Below are positions 32,801 through 44,769 of a stretch of 51,994 nt of DNA, in pieces. Within the stretch, counting starts at the first letter, position 1, and every line of letters starts with the position of its first letter. Source of the DNA: Tilletiopsis washingtonensis. Taxonomy: Eukaryota > Basidiomycota > Exobasidiomycetes > Entylomatales. Location of the stretch: positions 158,658-210,651 of the forward strand of contig NW_020312020.1 in assembly GCF_003144115.1 (NCBI RefSeq), in the 5' to 3' direction. The notes below the pieces were generated by a model. That model did no database searches. It saw only the letters and a list, made by a program, of their open reading frames with translations, and had not been told where the DNA came from. The position numbers and the translations under genes were made by a program.

Positions 32801-35800
32801 CATGGCGCCGTCCCACGCAATCAAGCAGCTCGAACGCCTTGCGCCGCACCTCCGAATCGGGATGGCCAAGCTTGACAAGACCCAAGCAGAGGCTCTGATG
32901 CAGCGGCACGAGCTCCTCGCTCTGCCGTACGATGACGTCGGCCATCACGACGAAGAAGGATCGCGGAGACGTGGTCCCCTCGTCCTCGGCAAAGCAGTGC
33001 TCCACTGCAGTTGCGACGAGCTGCTCGTGCTTGGCGTTGAACTTAAGCAGCGCATGGAGGGCGCGGCGTGCGACCGCGTGGTTTTGCGGCGCGGGGCTCT
33101 GGAACAGGTGCTGCAGCCACAAGAGCAGCGACGCGGCGTCGAGCGAGGAGCCAGGCATGGGCGCAGGCGCAGCGCTGCCGACCAGCGAGATAGCCCCTTG
33201 GCACAGCGCCGCCATGGCGCTGCCGGCGTGGTACGAGAGCAGCTGGGTCTCGTTGCGCAGCAGCGTCAGCACCTGCTCGCGCTGCTTGTCGTCGCGGTAC
33301 TGCTCGCCGACCGAGGCAAGCAGGTTAGCAAGCTTGACTGGCCCGTCCTGCGCCGCCTGGCTGTACGAGTGCCACTCGCGAAAGAGGCGGAACATGCGCA
33401 GGCGCGTGTCGAAGTTGAAGTAGCGCTCGCTGGCCTCCAGACGCGCAAGGCCGTTGAAGAACTCCTCGACGACGCCAGAGAAGAAGCGCCGCAGGCGATG
33501 GAACTCCCAGTCCACGCGCACTTCGCGCTGCGTCAGGAACGCAAACGTGTCCTTGACCCAGCCGAGGATGAGCATCACGATGCTCTGGTCGCTCAGCGTC
33601 TCGTCGCGCAGCATGTGCGCCGAGGTCAGCTGCACGACGTGCGCCACGGCCGTCCGCAGGCGCTCGTGGCGGCGGCTGCGTCGCGCCGGCCCGATCGAGC
33701 GCGTGGCCGACCGCGCCTTCGAGTCCTCATTGAGCTGCGCGCCGACAGCCTGCGTCGTCTCAAGCAGCGTGCGGTAGAGGTTGATGTTGATGTTGCCGAG
33801 CGCAGACACGACTGCGTCGCGGACATGAGCCTGCTCGGAGGCCAGGAAAGGCACGAGCCGCTGGAACAGATCGCGCGCTGCGATGACGCGCTCGCCGCCG
33901 CCCTCGCTTGGCTGGCGAACGTGTCCGAGTGCCAAGCCGTGGCCGCCGTCGGTGGACGTCGTGGTCGTGCAGAGCGCCAGAATGTAAAGCTTCCAGTGGT
34001 CCGCCATGAGAGCCTGATCGGGACCGAGCGCAGGCGCGGCTGTCGTGCCTACCCCTGGCAGGCCTCTTGTCGTCCCGACGATGGCCGCCGAGGTGCCAGA
34101 GACGGCTGCCACTGCCGTCTCCATGCCGAGGGCTCGACTCGTCACGTACGAGCGGAATACGGCGACCGTCGTCGGGAAGCGTTCGAGACACATGCGCAGG
34201 AAGCGCGGCATGACGTGGTGCCAGAGCGAGTGCTCGATGGCGCTGTCGCTCTCCGCCAGCTCGCTCAGCGGCTCGGAACGGTTTGGCGCGCGCCACTTGG
34301 TCACGCGGGCCCGCTGCGCTGCCGTCAAGCCAGCGTCGTCTTCACTGCAGTAGCGTGAGCTCGGCCGTTCGAGCAGGTGGATGATGCGCGTCGGCTCCTC
34401 GTCTTCGCCGCGAGCGCGCTCGGCCGCCAGAGCCTGACGGCGCGCTGGAGAGAGAAAGGCGTCGTCGAGGACGGCGACGAGGCGCAGGACGCTGATGGCG
34501 TGCCTCCGCAGCGGCCGCCACGCAGAGCAGAGGAGGAAGAGACCGTGCGCCTCGACGTCGTCGATCATGGCCCACGCGCTCGTGCGCTCCATGCCCTGGT
34601 CAGCCTGGCTCTTGCGCAGGTCCGCCAGCCAGATGTTGAGGAACTCGATCCAGAGCTTGACCGCGAGCTCAACCTTGGCCAGCAGCAGCGTCTGGTTTGA
34701 GTGCGTCTCCCAGAAGACGGTCTCGATGCGGAAGATGTAGCGCATGAAGCCGGACACGACTGCCGAGGCGCCGCCCTTGCGCTGCCGGGCTATCCGACGC
34801 AAGCTCTCCGACGACGCGTGTGCAAGCTGAGGATCAACGCTGAGGTGACCCCTGAAGAGCGCGGACAGCACGCTCGGGAACGGAATGCTAGAGCTGAGGC
34901 AACGTGGCCACGCCTCGACGCAGGCGCGGAGCAGATCCAGGTACGGCTGGCTCTCCCGCGGATACGCCGTCGAAATGCGGCTCGCGGGGTGTGTGCGCCA
35001 GAGGTAGCGCTCCTCGTCGGCCGCTGCAGTCGGGCGTTGGAAGGTGGACGTCCCAGCGCGCACGACGATGGCAGACTCGTCGAACACGCTTGCGCCGCCG
35101 ACATGGTGGTCGCAGATGAGCGCGATCTTGCCGATGAGATCGTTGAAGCGGATCTGCGCCTCGCCGATCTCTGGGCGCGCAAAGGCGAAGTCCTCGGGCA
35201 GCTCGTCGCCGCGGCCGGAGCGCTGCTCGGTGTCAAAGTCAAAGACGGTGAAGTCGGCGCCGTCGGGAAACGGCGGCGACTCCTCGCGCACATACGCGTC
35301 GAGCGTCAGCAGCACGGCGCGCACGGCGATGGTCATGCGCTGCTTCCACAGCACGTCGGGCTGCAGCGCCAGCGTGTTGCCGCCGAGGACCGAGTGTCGC
35401 AGGAACTCGAGCACGAGCTCCTGCCCGTAGTCAAAGTGCCGGTACAGTGCCAGGTGTACCATCACGATGTACGGACTGAGCACGGCGTCCTGCGGCAGCA
35501 CCGTCGGCCGGTTGGCGGGGAACCAGAGGCGGAAGAAGGCCTCGAGGCGCTTCGTCGTCGTATTGCTGCTCTCGCGGCAGCGGAACATGTACGTCCAGAT
35601 GAGGCGCACGGCGCCGTTGAGCACGATGTTGCGCGACGCGCGGTCCTGGCGAGGGACGAGGCTAAGCGCGCTGCGTCAACGCTCTCCACGCTGCGCGACG
35701 CACCTTCAGCTTCGCGACGCCCGCCTCGATGCACGTGAACCAGCTCCAGCCAGCACCCGTCTGCAGGAACTTCTCCTCCGGAGCGGCGCAGAGGCACGCC

Positions 35801-38059
35801 ACGTAGAGCGGATACGCCGTCTGCCAGTAGCGCGGCTTATTGGCCATCGCAAAGGCGCGCGGGCCGATGGTTTCCAGTGCCTTGATCCATGTGGGATGAT
35901 TCATCTCGGCGGAGGCGGACTGGCGGCGTGCATGCGTCAGCTCGGGGCACGCAAAACGACGGCTCTGGACAGCCCACCTTGGCGACGGGCAGCAGCAGGT
36001 GCGTCAGTGCATCGGCATAGCTCGTCTTGAGCCGCTGCCCGTGCGAGCCGACAAAGTAGCGCGAGAGGATCTCGACGAAGTCGGCGCCCTCCTCGAAGAG
36101 CTCCATCGGATATACCTGCGTGCGCAAAGCGTGAGTCTTGTTTGCGGAGACCACTGTCTGCCAGCGCTCACCGTGATCGTCAGGTGCCGCAGCCCCTGAA
36201 TGGCCACGTCTGCCGCGGACTCGGCTTCCTTGGACGCCGGCGCCTTGGCGCATTGCTCGAGCAGCGACACAAAGCGATCGCCAATGGCGACGAAGCTGGA
36301 TGGCTCTCGGTGAGCATCCGCCAGAAGCGCGTCATTTACGCGACTCACTGCGTCTTGGAGAGCTCGCCCAAAAGCTTTGCGATCGTCTCGAAGGCCGCGA
36401 CCTGCATTGCGCTTCTTGGCGTGCGCTCTCGACTGCACTCCAGCATTAGCTCAAAGACGTCGCCCTCGAGCTCTGCCGAGCTCGCCTTGCCCAGACTGCC
36501 CCGTCCCAGCTGCTTGGCCACCTCCGTGAGGGCGCGTGCGAGGAGGTAGGCCGACATCAACACCTTGCGGCGCATCAGCACGATGGCTACTTCTCGAACG
36601 CCAAGCGTTCCTGCGCCAGCCAGTGACGAAGAGTACTGCCCCATGCGAGGCATGGCCCGACGCACAGACGTGGCATCCACGTTTGCAGAGACCTGCAGTG
36701 CTCGCCAGCGAAAGAGCGACGAGATTACGGGCGTGGCACTCTTGCGCGCCACATGCGCAATCGAGACGAGCAGCGCATCAAAGACGTCGTCTGCGCCGGC
36801 GCCGAAGCTGTGCTCCAGAGATGGCTCCGTGTCCTGCAAACGCACGTCAGTAGCAGCGACAGCGCGATGAGAGCGGCAACACTCACGCCTGCTTCCTGCA
36901 CGCTCTCCATCTTCAAAGCCGTGCTCGTGATCCAGCGGCTCATCAGCACGTTGAGCGCGTACTCGGCGGGGGTCTTGGGGTCGTCTGAGCCGACGCCGTC
37001 TGGCAATGTGCCCAGCGCTCCGCCCGCCGCGCGTGGCCCACTGGCCGAGGGCCCTCGCCGCAGCGCCATCGTCGGAGTGTGCGGCATGGCCGACGCGTAG
37101 TCGTAGTCGCTCTGCGCAAACGAGGCGCTGGCCAACGGCGTAGGCGGCCCGAGATAGCGAGCAGAGTCGTGCGACTCTTCTCCATTCGCCGCACCGAACG
37201 CGCCGCCGTAGAAGTTTGGGCGCACTGCATCTTCAGAGTCTCGCGGCATCGACGCCGAGCCAGATGCCGAGGCCTGGTACTCATGCGGGAAGCTCGGCAT
37301 GTGCGCGCTGTATTCCTGCGGGAACGGCGGCATGGGCGGCATGCCCATGCTCGGGTGCGCATGCGACGTCATGTACGGCGCAAAGCCGCCCATGGAGGAG
37401 CCGGCGCCGAACACGGAGCCAGTCGAGGAGCTCGCGCCCGCAGAGACTTCCGAGTAGTTGCTGCTGTGCTGCACATGGCCGCCGCGAGACATGGACGAGC
37501 CTGCTGCGTTCCAGTTGCCGCCGGCCGCAGAGCTGGCCGACTGCGTCGACGGCGCGCCATGCCCGCCTGAGGACGAGGCTGCGCCGCGCGACGCAGCGCT
37601 GAGCGCGGAGTCGGTGCGGCCGTGCCCTCTGCGCGAGAGATCGAGCGGAGCAGGCAGCGGGTAGCGATGGCTGCCGTTTGTCGCGGTGGCAGAGGAAGAG
37701 GCCTGCTGGCCCTTGATGGCGGCGCGCAGGCTTGCAAAGCTGCTCTTGCGCGGCGCGCCAGGCCGCTCTGGTGGAGCGGCAGCTACCGGCCCAGTGGGCG
37801 GAAAGCGAAAGGCGGAGGTGGCGCCATTGCTGATAGAGCCAGCCGATGGCGGGCCGGCGTTGGAGTCGTTGGAGGTGCCGCTGCCCGAGCGCGTGTGGAA
37901 GGAGAGCTCGGCGCCGCGGAAGGGCCCGCCGCGCGAGGGAATGGAGAGGGCAGGCAGCGCTGCGCCGGGCCCGCCACTCCGACCCACGGTGCTCGCAGAG
38001 GGCGCGTAGAGCACATCATCGTCGTCGTCGAGCTCGGGCAGCTGGATCTGCGACTCCAT
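29823..38059 (-). CDS. TAO3: Cell morphogenesis protein Tao3/Pag1/Mor2 (Furry family)
   Basis: Giant HEAT/armadillo scaffold of the RAM/MOR network; it supports NDR kinase (Cbk1/Orb6) signalling in polarised growth and cell separation (family knowledge). Exons: 38059-36887, 36833-36349, 36295-36172, 36115-35978, 35904-35704 and 35645-29823, the last 5.8 kb without interruption. Total 2647 aa; fungal members run about 2200-2600. The first 360 residues are Ser/Gly-rich and disordered, with an acidic start (LPELDDDDDVLYAP). The Furry N-terminal domain begins with KTPAEYALNVLMSRW. Family blocks follow: KPRYWQTAYPLYVACLCAA and NGAVRLIWTYMFRCRESSN. The last 250 residues are again Ser/Pro-rich. Start ATG at 38059 follows a spacer shared with the divergent FG protein. 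Convergent with the mannosyltransferase (179 bp). Confidence 0.93.
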
Positions 38060-38452
38060 GCTGAGGCGGCCCGCGCGGGAAGGGGCGGGCGAGTCTCAGC
38101 GCCGCCGCGAGAATGTCGTGTGGCGCCGCAACGGCTCGCGGCTGCAGCGAGCCAGAGCAGTGGCGCTGGGTGGAATAGGACGTGTGCTGCTGCGTAGTGG
38201 TGCGGCACACCTAGGGGGCGCGGCTGATGCGCGAGCGAGGGAGTGGTGGTGGAGGCAGGGGTCAAGGAGGCGCGCCGCAGCTGCGCCTAGCATTGGGTGG
38301 CCCAACCGCAGCGCCGGCGCGCCCTCATCTCGCGGCGCGTTTTGCGCGCTGTTGGTCTGCTGATGTGCTTGCGCGATGCGCGCGAAGAATGCCTCGCGCA
38401 CCGCTCCGCTCTCCATCCTTGCCACCACCACACTCTCGGCCCACAGCTAGCC
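38060..38452. promoter_or_regulatory. Divergent promoter region TAO3 / FG-repeat protein
   Basis: A 393-bp spacer between divergent ATGs. GC-rich, with a GTGGTGGTGG-type patch (GGGAGTGGTGGTGGAGGCAGG near 38240) and a pyrimidine-rich leader (CACCACCACACTCTC) before 38453. No specific factor site recognised. Confidence 0.5.
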
Positions 38453-40755
38453 ATGCTCGGGCTGCATCCCGCGCTCATCGCGCTCGTGGCCGGCCTGCTC
38501 GTCTACTGGCTGCTGGTCGCACGCAGCAAGCTGCGCACCTCTGCGCGCCAGCGCGCCTTTGCCCTCGAGGCTCGCCGCGCCCTCGGCATTCCCGACGCCG
38601 ACCGTCGCCCGCTGGACATTGCCCGCGAGGCAGCCGAGGCTCGCCGCCGCACCGCATCGCTGGCCGTGGCGCCTGCGCCTGCAGCGCCGCGGCCCGACGC
38701 CGCAAGGGCGGCCGACGCCGTGCGCTTCCGGCCCGTCGCCTCGCCGGCGCCCCTCGAGCCCGCCAGCATCGCCGACGAGGAGCGCAACCCGTACTTGCCG
38801 CAGCCGCCGCAGATGCGCGAGCTGGGCAAGCGCGGCAGCTACGTGCCCGCTGCCTCGCCTGCGCCAGGCACGCTCGCGGCGCTGCGCCGCCGCCCCCCGG
38901 CCAGCGGCAGCTTCTCGCAGCCCTCGCCGGCTCTGACGCGCAAGCGGGCGCAGTCCGATGCCTCGCAGTCGTCGCAGGATGACGCAGCGCGCAAGTTCCG
39001 GCGCACAGCGGAAGAGGACGCCGAGACAAGCAGCGATGCCGACGAGGAGATGCACGAGGCGCCAGGCAGTGCCGTCTCGCGCGTCCTGGCAAAGGTGCCG
39101 CGCCTGCAGGAGCAGTCGAACAGAAAGCGTCAGGCGTCCGAGGAGTCGGAGCCACAGGACGAGCGCGAGGGCAAGAAGATCAGGACCGGACGCGATGAGG
39201 AAGATCAGGCGGCGGAGGACGAGGAGATGGCAGTGCTCAGCGGAAGCGGAAGCAAGGCGGACGAGACAAAGGAGGACGACGCCATGGAGGGCGCAGATGA
39301 GGGAGCCGACGCCTCGATGGACTGGACGCCCATGTCTCCGCCGCTGCGACGCGGCTCCGCAGCACACGCGGCTCGCAACAAGCGCTCGGCCTGCTCGCCC
39401 GAGCCGAGCAAGGCGGCAGCGGCAGTCGTGCGCAAGGTGGCGCGCAAGAACGCCGGTGCTCGCATGTCGTCTGAGGCGGCCCAGGCGCGGCACATGCCCT
39501 CGCCGCGAGGCAAGGGCAAGCGCGAGCCGGACACGGACGAGGACAGGCACATTGGAGAGACGTGGACGGATCTGAACGGCCTCAACTGGCGGGTCGAGGA
39601 GGACGGACAGCGGACACGAGAGGCCGTCGTGGTGGAGATGCGCAGCAAGTACAACATGGTGAGCGAACCACATCGATGTCCAGTGCCGCTGCTGTTCTGA
39701 CGCTACTCTGCCAGCCCAAGACCTCGGTGCACCCCGACGCCAAGCTCATGGTGCCCGTGCACGTCACACGCTTCGTCACCGAGGCAGAGTACGCCGAGCT
39801 GGCGGCGCAGAAGCGACTTGGCTGGCAGGAGGCCGAGCGCGAGGAGGAGCGCGAGCGCCTGCGGCTTGCCGAGATTGAGCGCGCCGAGGCCGAGCGACGA
39901 GTGATGGACGAGCGAAGCGTGCGCACGCCCAAGGTGAGTGCAAGTCGTAGACTGCTGAGCAGCGGAGGTTGACTTGAGACTTCGCAGAAGCTGCGGGCTC
40001 CCACCATCTTCACTCAGTCAGCCTCCGGAGCGCCGCTGCGCGACTACCTGAGCGCATCCCGCCGCGTCTCTGGTTCTCCGTCCGCAGCCTCCAGCATGGC
40101 CGCCTCGACCTCACTGCACGAGCTTCGCGCCTCTTCCTCTTCCTCATCTCTGCGCGACTCCATCGGCGCCAAGCCACGTGCGCGCATCTCGCTGGGCGGC
40201 TTCACGCCCGAGCGCAGCTCTACGCCGGGCCGCAACCGCATCTCACGCCCGCAAGCCAGCACCATCGACGCCGAACAGCGCCGCGAGCGCGCCGAAGAAC
40301 TGCTGCGTGCGCTCAAGGAGGACGGCTTGCGCAAGAAGGAAGAGACGCCGCGGCCGTTCTTCGGCGCCGAGGCCAGCGGCGCGGGTGCCTCAGGCAGCGC
40401 TACGCCATCAAGCCAAGCAGCGCACATCTCATCGACAGCTGCTCCGGCTGCCGCCACTACGTCTCAGCCTGCTTCTTCGGGCTTTAGCTTTGGCGCGGCG
40501 CCGAACCCTGCTTCAGCTTCCTCTGCCGCGCCAGCCGCCGAGAGCAAGCCGGCATTCTCCTTTGGAGCTGCGCCAGCAGCATCAGCATCGACAGCCGCGC
40601 CAGCGAAGCCCGCAGCCGCCTCTTCGCCCTTCACGTTCGGCGCCGCTCCAGCAACCAGTGCTCCTCCCGCCGGCGGCGGCTTCACCTTCTCGGCGCCAGC
40701 GCCTGGCGCTGCACAGCCGGCCAAGAGCGTGCCGACGTTCACCTTTGGCAAGTGA
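38453..40755 (+). CDS. FG-repeat nucleoporin-like protein with N-terminal membrane segment
   Basis: Probable nuclear-pore protein. Exons 38453-39658, 39715-39933 and 39988-40755 give 730 aa. Residues 5-24 ([20 protein letters not shown]) form one strong transmembrane segment, followed by basic residues. The middle is charged and disordered, with several KR-rich patches that could be nuclear localisation signals. A conserved-looking block then follows: [31 protein letters not shown], and a coiled coil of about 50 residues rich in E and R. The C-terminal 110 residues carry five FG-type motifs: [31 protein letters not shown] and the terminal FTFGK. An N-terminal membrane helix plus C-terminal FG repeats is the layout of vertebrate POM121; fungal Nup1-type proteins have an amphipathic helix there instead. 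I cannot place it in a named yeast family. Convergent with BUD31. Confidence 0.8.
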
Positions 40756-40895
40756 GGCCGGCGTCCTTGCGTACCCGCCTCTGTAATGCATCTAGCCTGC
40801 ATATGTGCGCTGCTCTCGCGTGTCTCGTGTGGCCTGTAGTCAGAGCTTCGCTGGGATGGAGAGGATATATGTTTTGCTCGCCCGTGGCCCAGCGT

Positions 40896-41720
40896 TCAGT
40901 CTGCCGATGAGCAGCCGCGGCAGCCTGGGGTCGCTGGAGCGTCAGCAGGGCGTCCAGCAAACGTAGCTGAACAGCGCCAGGGCACGCCCAAGCCAGCACC
41001 ATGTCCGCGCCAGCACGACCGCACTCACCGCAGTGTGTGCACTCGACGATCTGCCCCTTTTGCATCTGGCTTTTTGGCACTCTGCAGATGCACGTCGAGC
41101 CGGCATGGCCCATGTCCTGCGGAGGAGGCATGTCAGAGATAGCACGTTGCCAGCTGTATACACACACGCCCACGCACCCGCGCCTGGATACACCGCACGC
41201 AGCACAGCTTCTCGTAGCCTGTTCGCTTCCACTTTGCGATCAGACTGAGGGCGGACGCGTGAGTGCTTGGCCGGGGACGAGACAGAGACAGACCAGCAAC
41301 TGTGGCACAGCAGGATCTGGCACTCCTCGCTGCGCCTGAAGCGCGTCTCTGCAGAGCAAGCCAGACGCACGCCCCGCCTGTCCGTCGAGCCAGCTGCCGG
41401 CACGAGGCGCATCCTCGCCGACACGAGGCGCTGCTCGCCTCCTCGCCGGCCACTTACTTGGCATCGGCGTAGCCCTGCTTGCAGAGCCAGTCGTACAGCT
41501 CGCGCGAGATGGCCTCGCGCTTGTAGTAGAGGTCGTAGATGTAGCGGCTGCGCGTGTGGCTGATACGCATGATGCCCCACAGGCTCTCGGCCTTGCGCTT
41601 CCCTTCGCCGTCCTCGTTCTCGGCGTCGCGCATGGCGCGGTTGTAGTCCTCGAGGATGTCCTCGATGTCCTCGAAGCCCTCGGGCGGCGGCGCGGTGCGC
41701 GAGGTGCGGATCTTGGGCAT
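40896..41720 (-). CDS. BUD31: Spliceosomal protein Bud31 (G10 family)
   Basis: Zinc-binding core component of activated spliceosomes, contacting U6 snRNA near the active site (family knowledge). Exons 41720-41458, 41244-41178, 41116-41029 and 40924-40896 give 148 aa; human BUD31 has 144. Start [20 protein letters not shown] is typical. Internal blocks are [54 protein letters not shown] and [20 protein letters not shown]. The last exon is only 29 nt and completes the final Cys motif, [12 protein letters not shown]. The zinc-cluster cysteines (CCVRC, CIC, CTHCGCRGC) are all present. Reading on past the third exon without the last intron would give a long unrelated tail. Divergent from Cactin across 224 bp. 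Confidence 0.96.
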
Positions 41721-41944
41721 GGCGTGAGGGGGAGAGGATGGAGGCGGGAAGCAAGCGCGAGGGCCAGAGCGAGGCCTCGAGGCACTCCTCCACCGGCCTC
41801 GAGAGGCGCCGTGGGGAGCGACGCGCTGCTGACATAAGCACGCCCCCGTGCGCGCGCGCCGCGCCGACATGCACACCCAGCCTCGCTCACTGCGCCGACC
41901 TCCTTTCCCTCCACTCGCTCCTCTGCTCAGCCCCACTCTGCGCC
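41721..41944. promoter_or_regulatory. Short bidirectional promoter BUD31 / Cactin
   Basis: Only 224 bp separate the ATGs of two divergent genes that both encode spliceosome components. The stretch has no gene of its own. I see no TATA box or clear factor site; the Cactin side is pyrimidine-rich (CCTCCTTTCCCTCCACTCG). Confidence 0.6.
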
Positions 41945-44631
41945 ATGCCGCGCGAACGCTCCCGCTCTCCCAAGCGTTCTCGCTCGCCTGAGCGCTCGTC
42001 GCACCGCCACGAGCGCTCGCACGGCTCCTCGTCGCGCCACGCCCGCGACGGCGACCGCGAGCGCGACTACGAGCGCGACCGCGATGCCCGCAAGCACGAG
42101 TCGTCCTCCTCGCATCGCCGCGAGAGGAACGACAGGGACAGAGACAGCTACAGGCGTCGCTCGCGCTCGCGCGAGAGGGGCGATGCCGCGGAGAGCTCTC
42201 GCCGGCGAGACAAGGACCGCGCGCGCTCGCGCGACTCGTCCGACGACGACGAGGAGCGCAAACGGCGCAAGCGGGAGCGCAAGTGAGTCGCAGCAGATGC
42301 GGTAGCGCTGGGATAAGCCCAGCCGAGCACGATCGAGTTGACGCCGTACGTGCCGATGGTGAAGATGCCATGGCGACGTAGCGGCCGGCCGTCTCGCTCG
42401 GCGACTTCGCGCCTGCAGCGAGCCCTTACTGACTCGTGCGCTTCAGGGCCGCAAAGCGAGCGTATCGCGAGGAAGAGGAGGCGTCGGCGCAGCGAGCCGT
42501 CGCCGCCGAGGCGCTGATGTATGCTGCCGATGCCAATCCCTTCAACGATGCCGACCTGGGAAGCAGGTTCAAGTGGGGCAAGAAGGAGGAGAAGGAGAAG
42601 AAGCAGGGCATCAGCAGAGTGGAGGCGGATCGCCGGGATGCAGAGAGGAGGCGGGAAGCGCAGGTGCGTGCTGCGAGGGCTGGCGGCGAGGGGCCTGCCT
42701 GGCAGCTGACGCACGTTCCTTCCGCAGGAAGAGATCGCACGCCTCAACCAAAAGCGTGCCGAGCGCGAGATTGAACAAGCGCAGCGCGAAGAGGAAGAGG
42801 CGCGCATGGCTCGGCTGGCCGAGTCGGCGGCCATGTCGGAGTGGGTCGCGCGCGAGGACGACTTTCACCTGGAGCAGAGCCGCAAGCGCAGCGCCATTCG
42901 CGTGCGCGAGAACCGCGCCAAGCCCATCGACCTGCTCGAGATCAACCTCAAGTGGACCACGCCGCGAGACAGCAGCAAGGAGGGCGAGGAGATGGAGGAG
43001 GAAGAGGCGGGCCTCGAGATCGACCTCGACGAGCCATACGCGATCCTGGAGGTGCGTCTCTGCAGCGATGCCTGCTGTGCTAATGCTGACTCTGCCATGC
43101 AGAACCTCACGCTCGAAGAGACAGAGGAGCTGCACCAGGACATCCAGATGTACCTGACGCTGGAGAAGGAGGAGCGCCATCTCGACTTCTGGCGCGTGAG
43201 TGGGCCTGCCGCACTCTATTGTCGCCCACGTGCTGACGCACCCCGCAGTCTATGATCGTTGTTTGCGACGACAAGCTCGACGAGCTGCGTCTCGCAGCCG
43301 AGCAGCGCTCCGGCGCCATGCCGTCGACGCGCATCGACCCGACAGTCAAGGCTGAGATGGACAGCATGTTGTCGTCCAAGTCGCACGCGCAGCTCGTCGT
43401 GCTGCAGGACCAGGTGCGCGCCAAGCTGCGCTCCGGCGAGATGATCGACGTCGAGTACTGGGAGGGCCTGCTCAAGTCCATCGTCGTCTGGCGCGCCAAG
43501 GCCAAGCTGCGCGACGCGCACGAGCTCGTGCTGGCCAACCGCATCGACTATCTGCGCAAGAAGCAGCGCAAGGACGCCGAACGCATGCAGGAGGAGCTGC
43601 TGGCGCAGATGGAGGACGACCAGGCCGTGCATGCCGAGGAGCGCGGAGGCGGCGCCGATGCCGACGTCGCGCAGCGCGCCGATGCGGCGAGCAGCTTCGA
43701 AGCGGAGTGGGACAGCTCGATGGAGCCACGCAGCTTCCTGCAGCAGGATCTGCCGTACGAGGAGCGGCAGCTCGAGACGACCGATCCGGATGAGGATCGT
43801 GCCGCGCTCATCGTCGCCCGCCGGCGCATCATGCAGGCCACCTTTGTGCCGCGCACGCGCAAGCAGGTCGCGCGGCCGGCAGACGCCGAGGTCAAGGGCG
43901 AGGACATGGAGCTGCAGATGTGGAAGGAGGAGCAGGCGGCAGACATGGACGTCGAGGAGGAGGTCTTCGACGCGGCAGAGGAGCTCATGGAGACCAACTA
44001 CAAGTGGGAGGACAAGTACCGGCCGCGCAAGCCGCGCTACTTCAACCGCGTGCACACGGGCTACGAGTGGAGCCGCTACAACCAGGTGAGCAGCAGCGCA
44101 ACGCTGTGCGTCGTCTTCGTCGGCTTCTCGCTGTGCTCACTCCGCTCTCGCAGACGCACTACGACAGCGTCGAGAATCCGCCGCCGAAGGTCGTGCAGGG
44201 GTACAAGGTGCGCTGCTTGCTGTCGCGACACATCCGCTGCTCCTCGCTGACATCCATCTGCCAGTTCAACATCTTCTACCCCGACCTCATCGACAAGACC
44301 AAGGCGCCGTCGTACCGCGTCAAGACGGACCCCGAGGACCCCGACACGGCGCTCATCATCTTCACGGCCGGCCCGCCGTACGAGGACATCGGCTTCCGCA
44401 TCGGTGCGTCGTTCGCGTGTCGCGCTGCTCGCCTTGCCCCCTGACGTGCTCCCTCTGCTGCAGTCAACAAGCCGTGGAATCAGTCGCATCGGCGAGGCTT
44501 CCGCGCCAGCTTCGACCGCGGCGTCATGCAGCTATACTGTGCGTCGCGATCGACATGCGATGCCCGCTGCCCTCTCACACCTGACCTGTCCTCTCGCAGT
44601 CAACTTCCAGCGCCAGTTCTACCGCAAGTGA
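41945..44631 (+). CDS. CACTIN: Cactin, spliceosome-associated protein
   Basis: Component of late spliceosomes needed for correct 3' splice-site use and, in fission yeast (Cay1), telomere maintenance (family knowledge). Nine exons: 41945-42282, 42447-42663, 42728-43051, 43103-43195, 43249-44085, 44154-44207, 44265-44403, 44464-44538 and 44600-44631; total 702 aa in frame. Residues 1-110 are an RS/RD/RE-rich domain. The central cactin domain starts with [14 protein letters not shown] and holds [23 protein letters not shown] and [16 protein letters not shown]. The C-terminal domain holds [37 protein letters not shown] and IGFRIVNKPW, and ends in [10 protein letters not shown]; these are hallmarks of the family. 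Intron 1 (42283-42446, 164 nt) carries a foreign insert from the MFS gene. Confidence 0.95.
42317..42404 (-). other. Inverted 88-nt copy of MFS transporter coding sequence inside Cactin intron 1
   Basis: The reverse complement of 42317-42404 matches 20899-20987 of the MFS gene over 89 positions, with one substitution and one missing base (about 98% by hand alignment). The source encodes residues about 393-422, including [15 protein letters not shown] in TM10. Similarity stops abruptly at both ends, and neither end shows a target-site duplication. The copy lies wholly within the 42283-42446 intron, leaving donor and acceptor intact. Without it the intron would be 76 nt, normal for this window. 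In Cactin pre-mRNA the segment is antisense to the transporter mRNA. Confidence 0.95.
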
Positions 44632-44769
44632 GGCGTGAGCGAGGCAGTTGTGCGCTTCGAAGAGGCAATGTCAGGCCATCAGTCATCAGTTCTGGAGCGG
44701 TGAGACAGGCTGGAGGCTAGGATACATCGTCGTCGAGACGGAGCGAGACAGAGCGGGATGGAAGCGCAA

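Noticed and set aside
32283-34358. A 691-codon open frame on the plus strand, antisense to TAO3
   Set aside because: High GC keeps antisense frames open; the product is Arg/Ala-rich without domains, and the minus strand here encodes clear Furry-family blocks.
40739-41028. Unspliced extension of BUD31 with a long Ala/Gln-rich tail
   Set aside because: A GTGAGT donor at 41028 and a CAG acceptor at 40925 restore the exact family C terminus, THCGCRGC.
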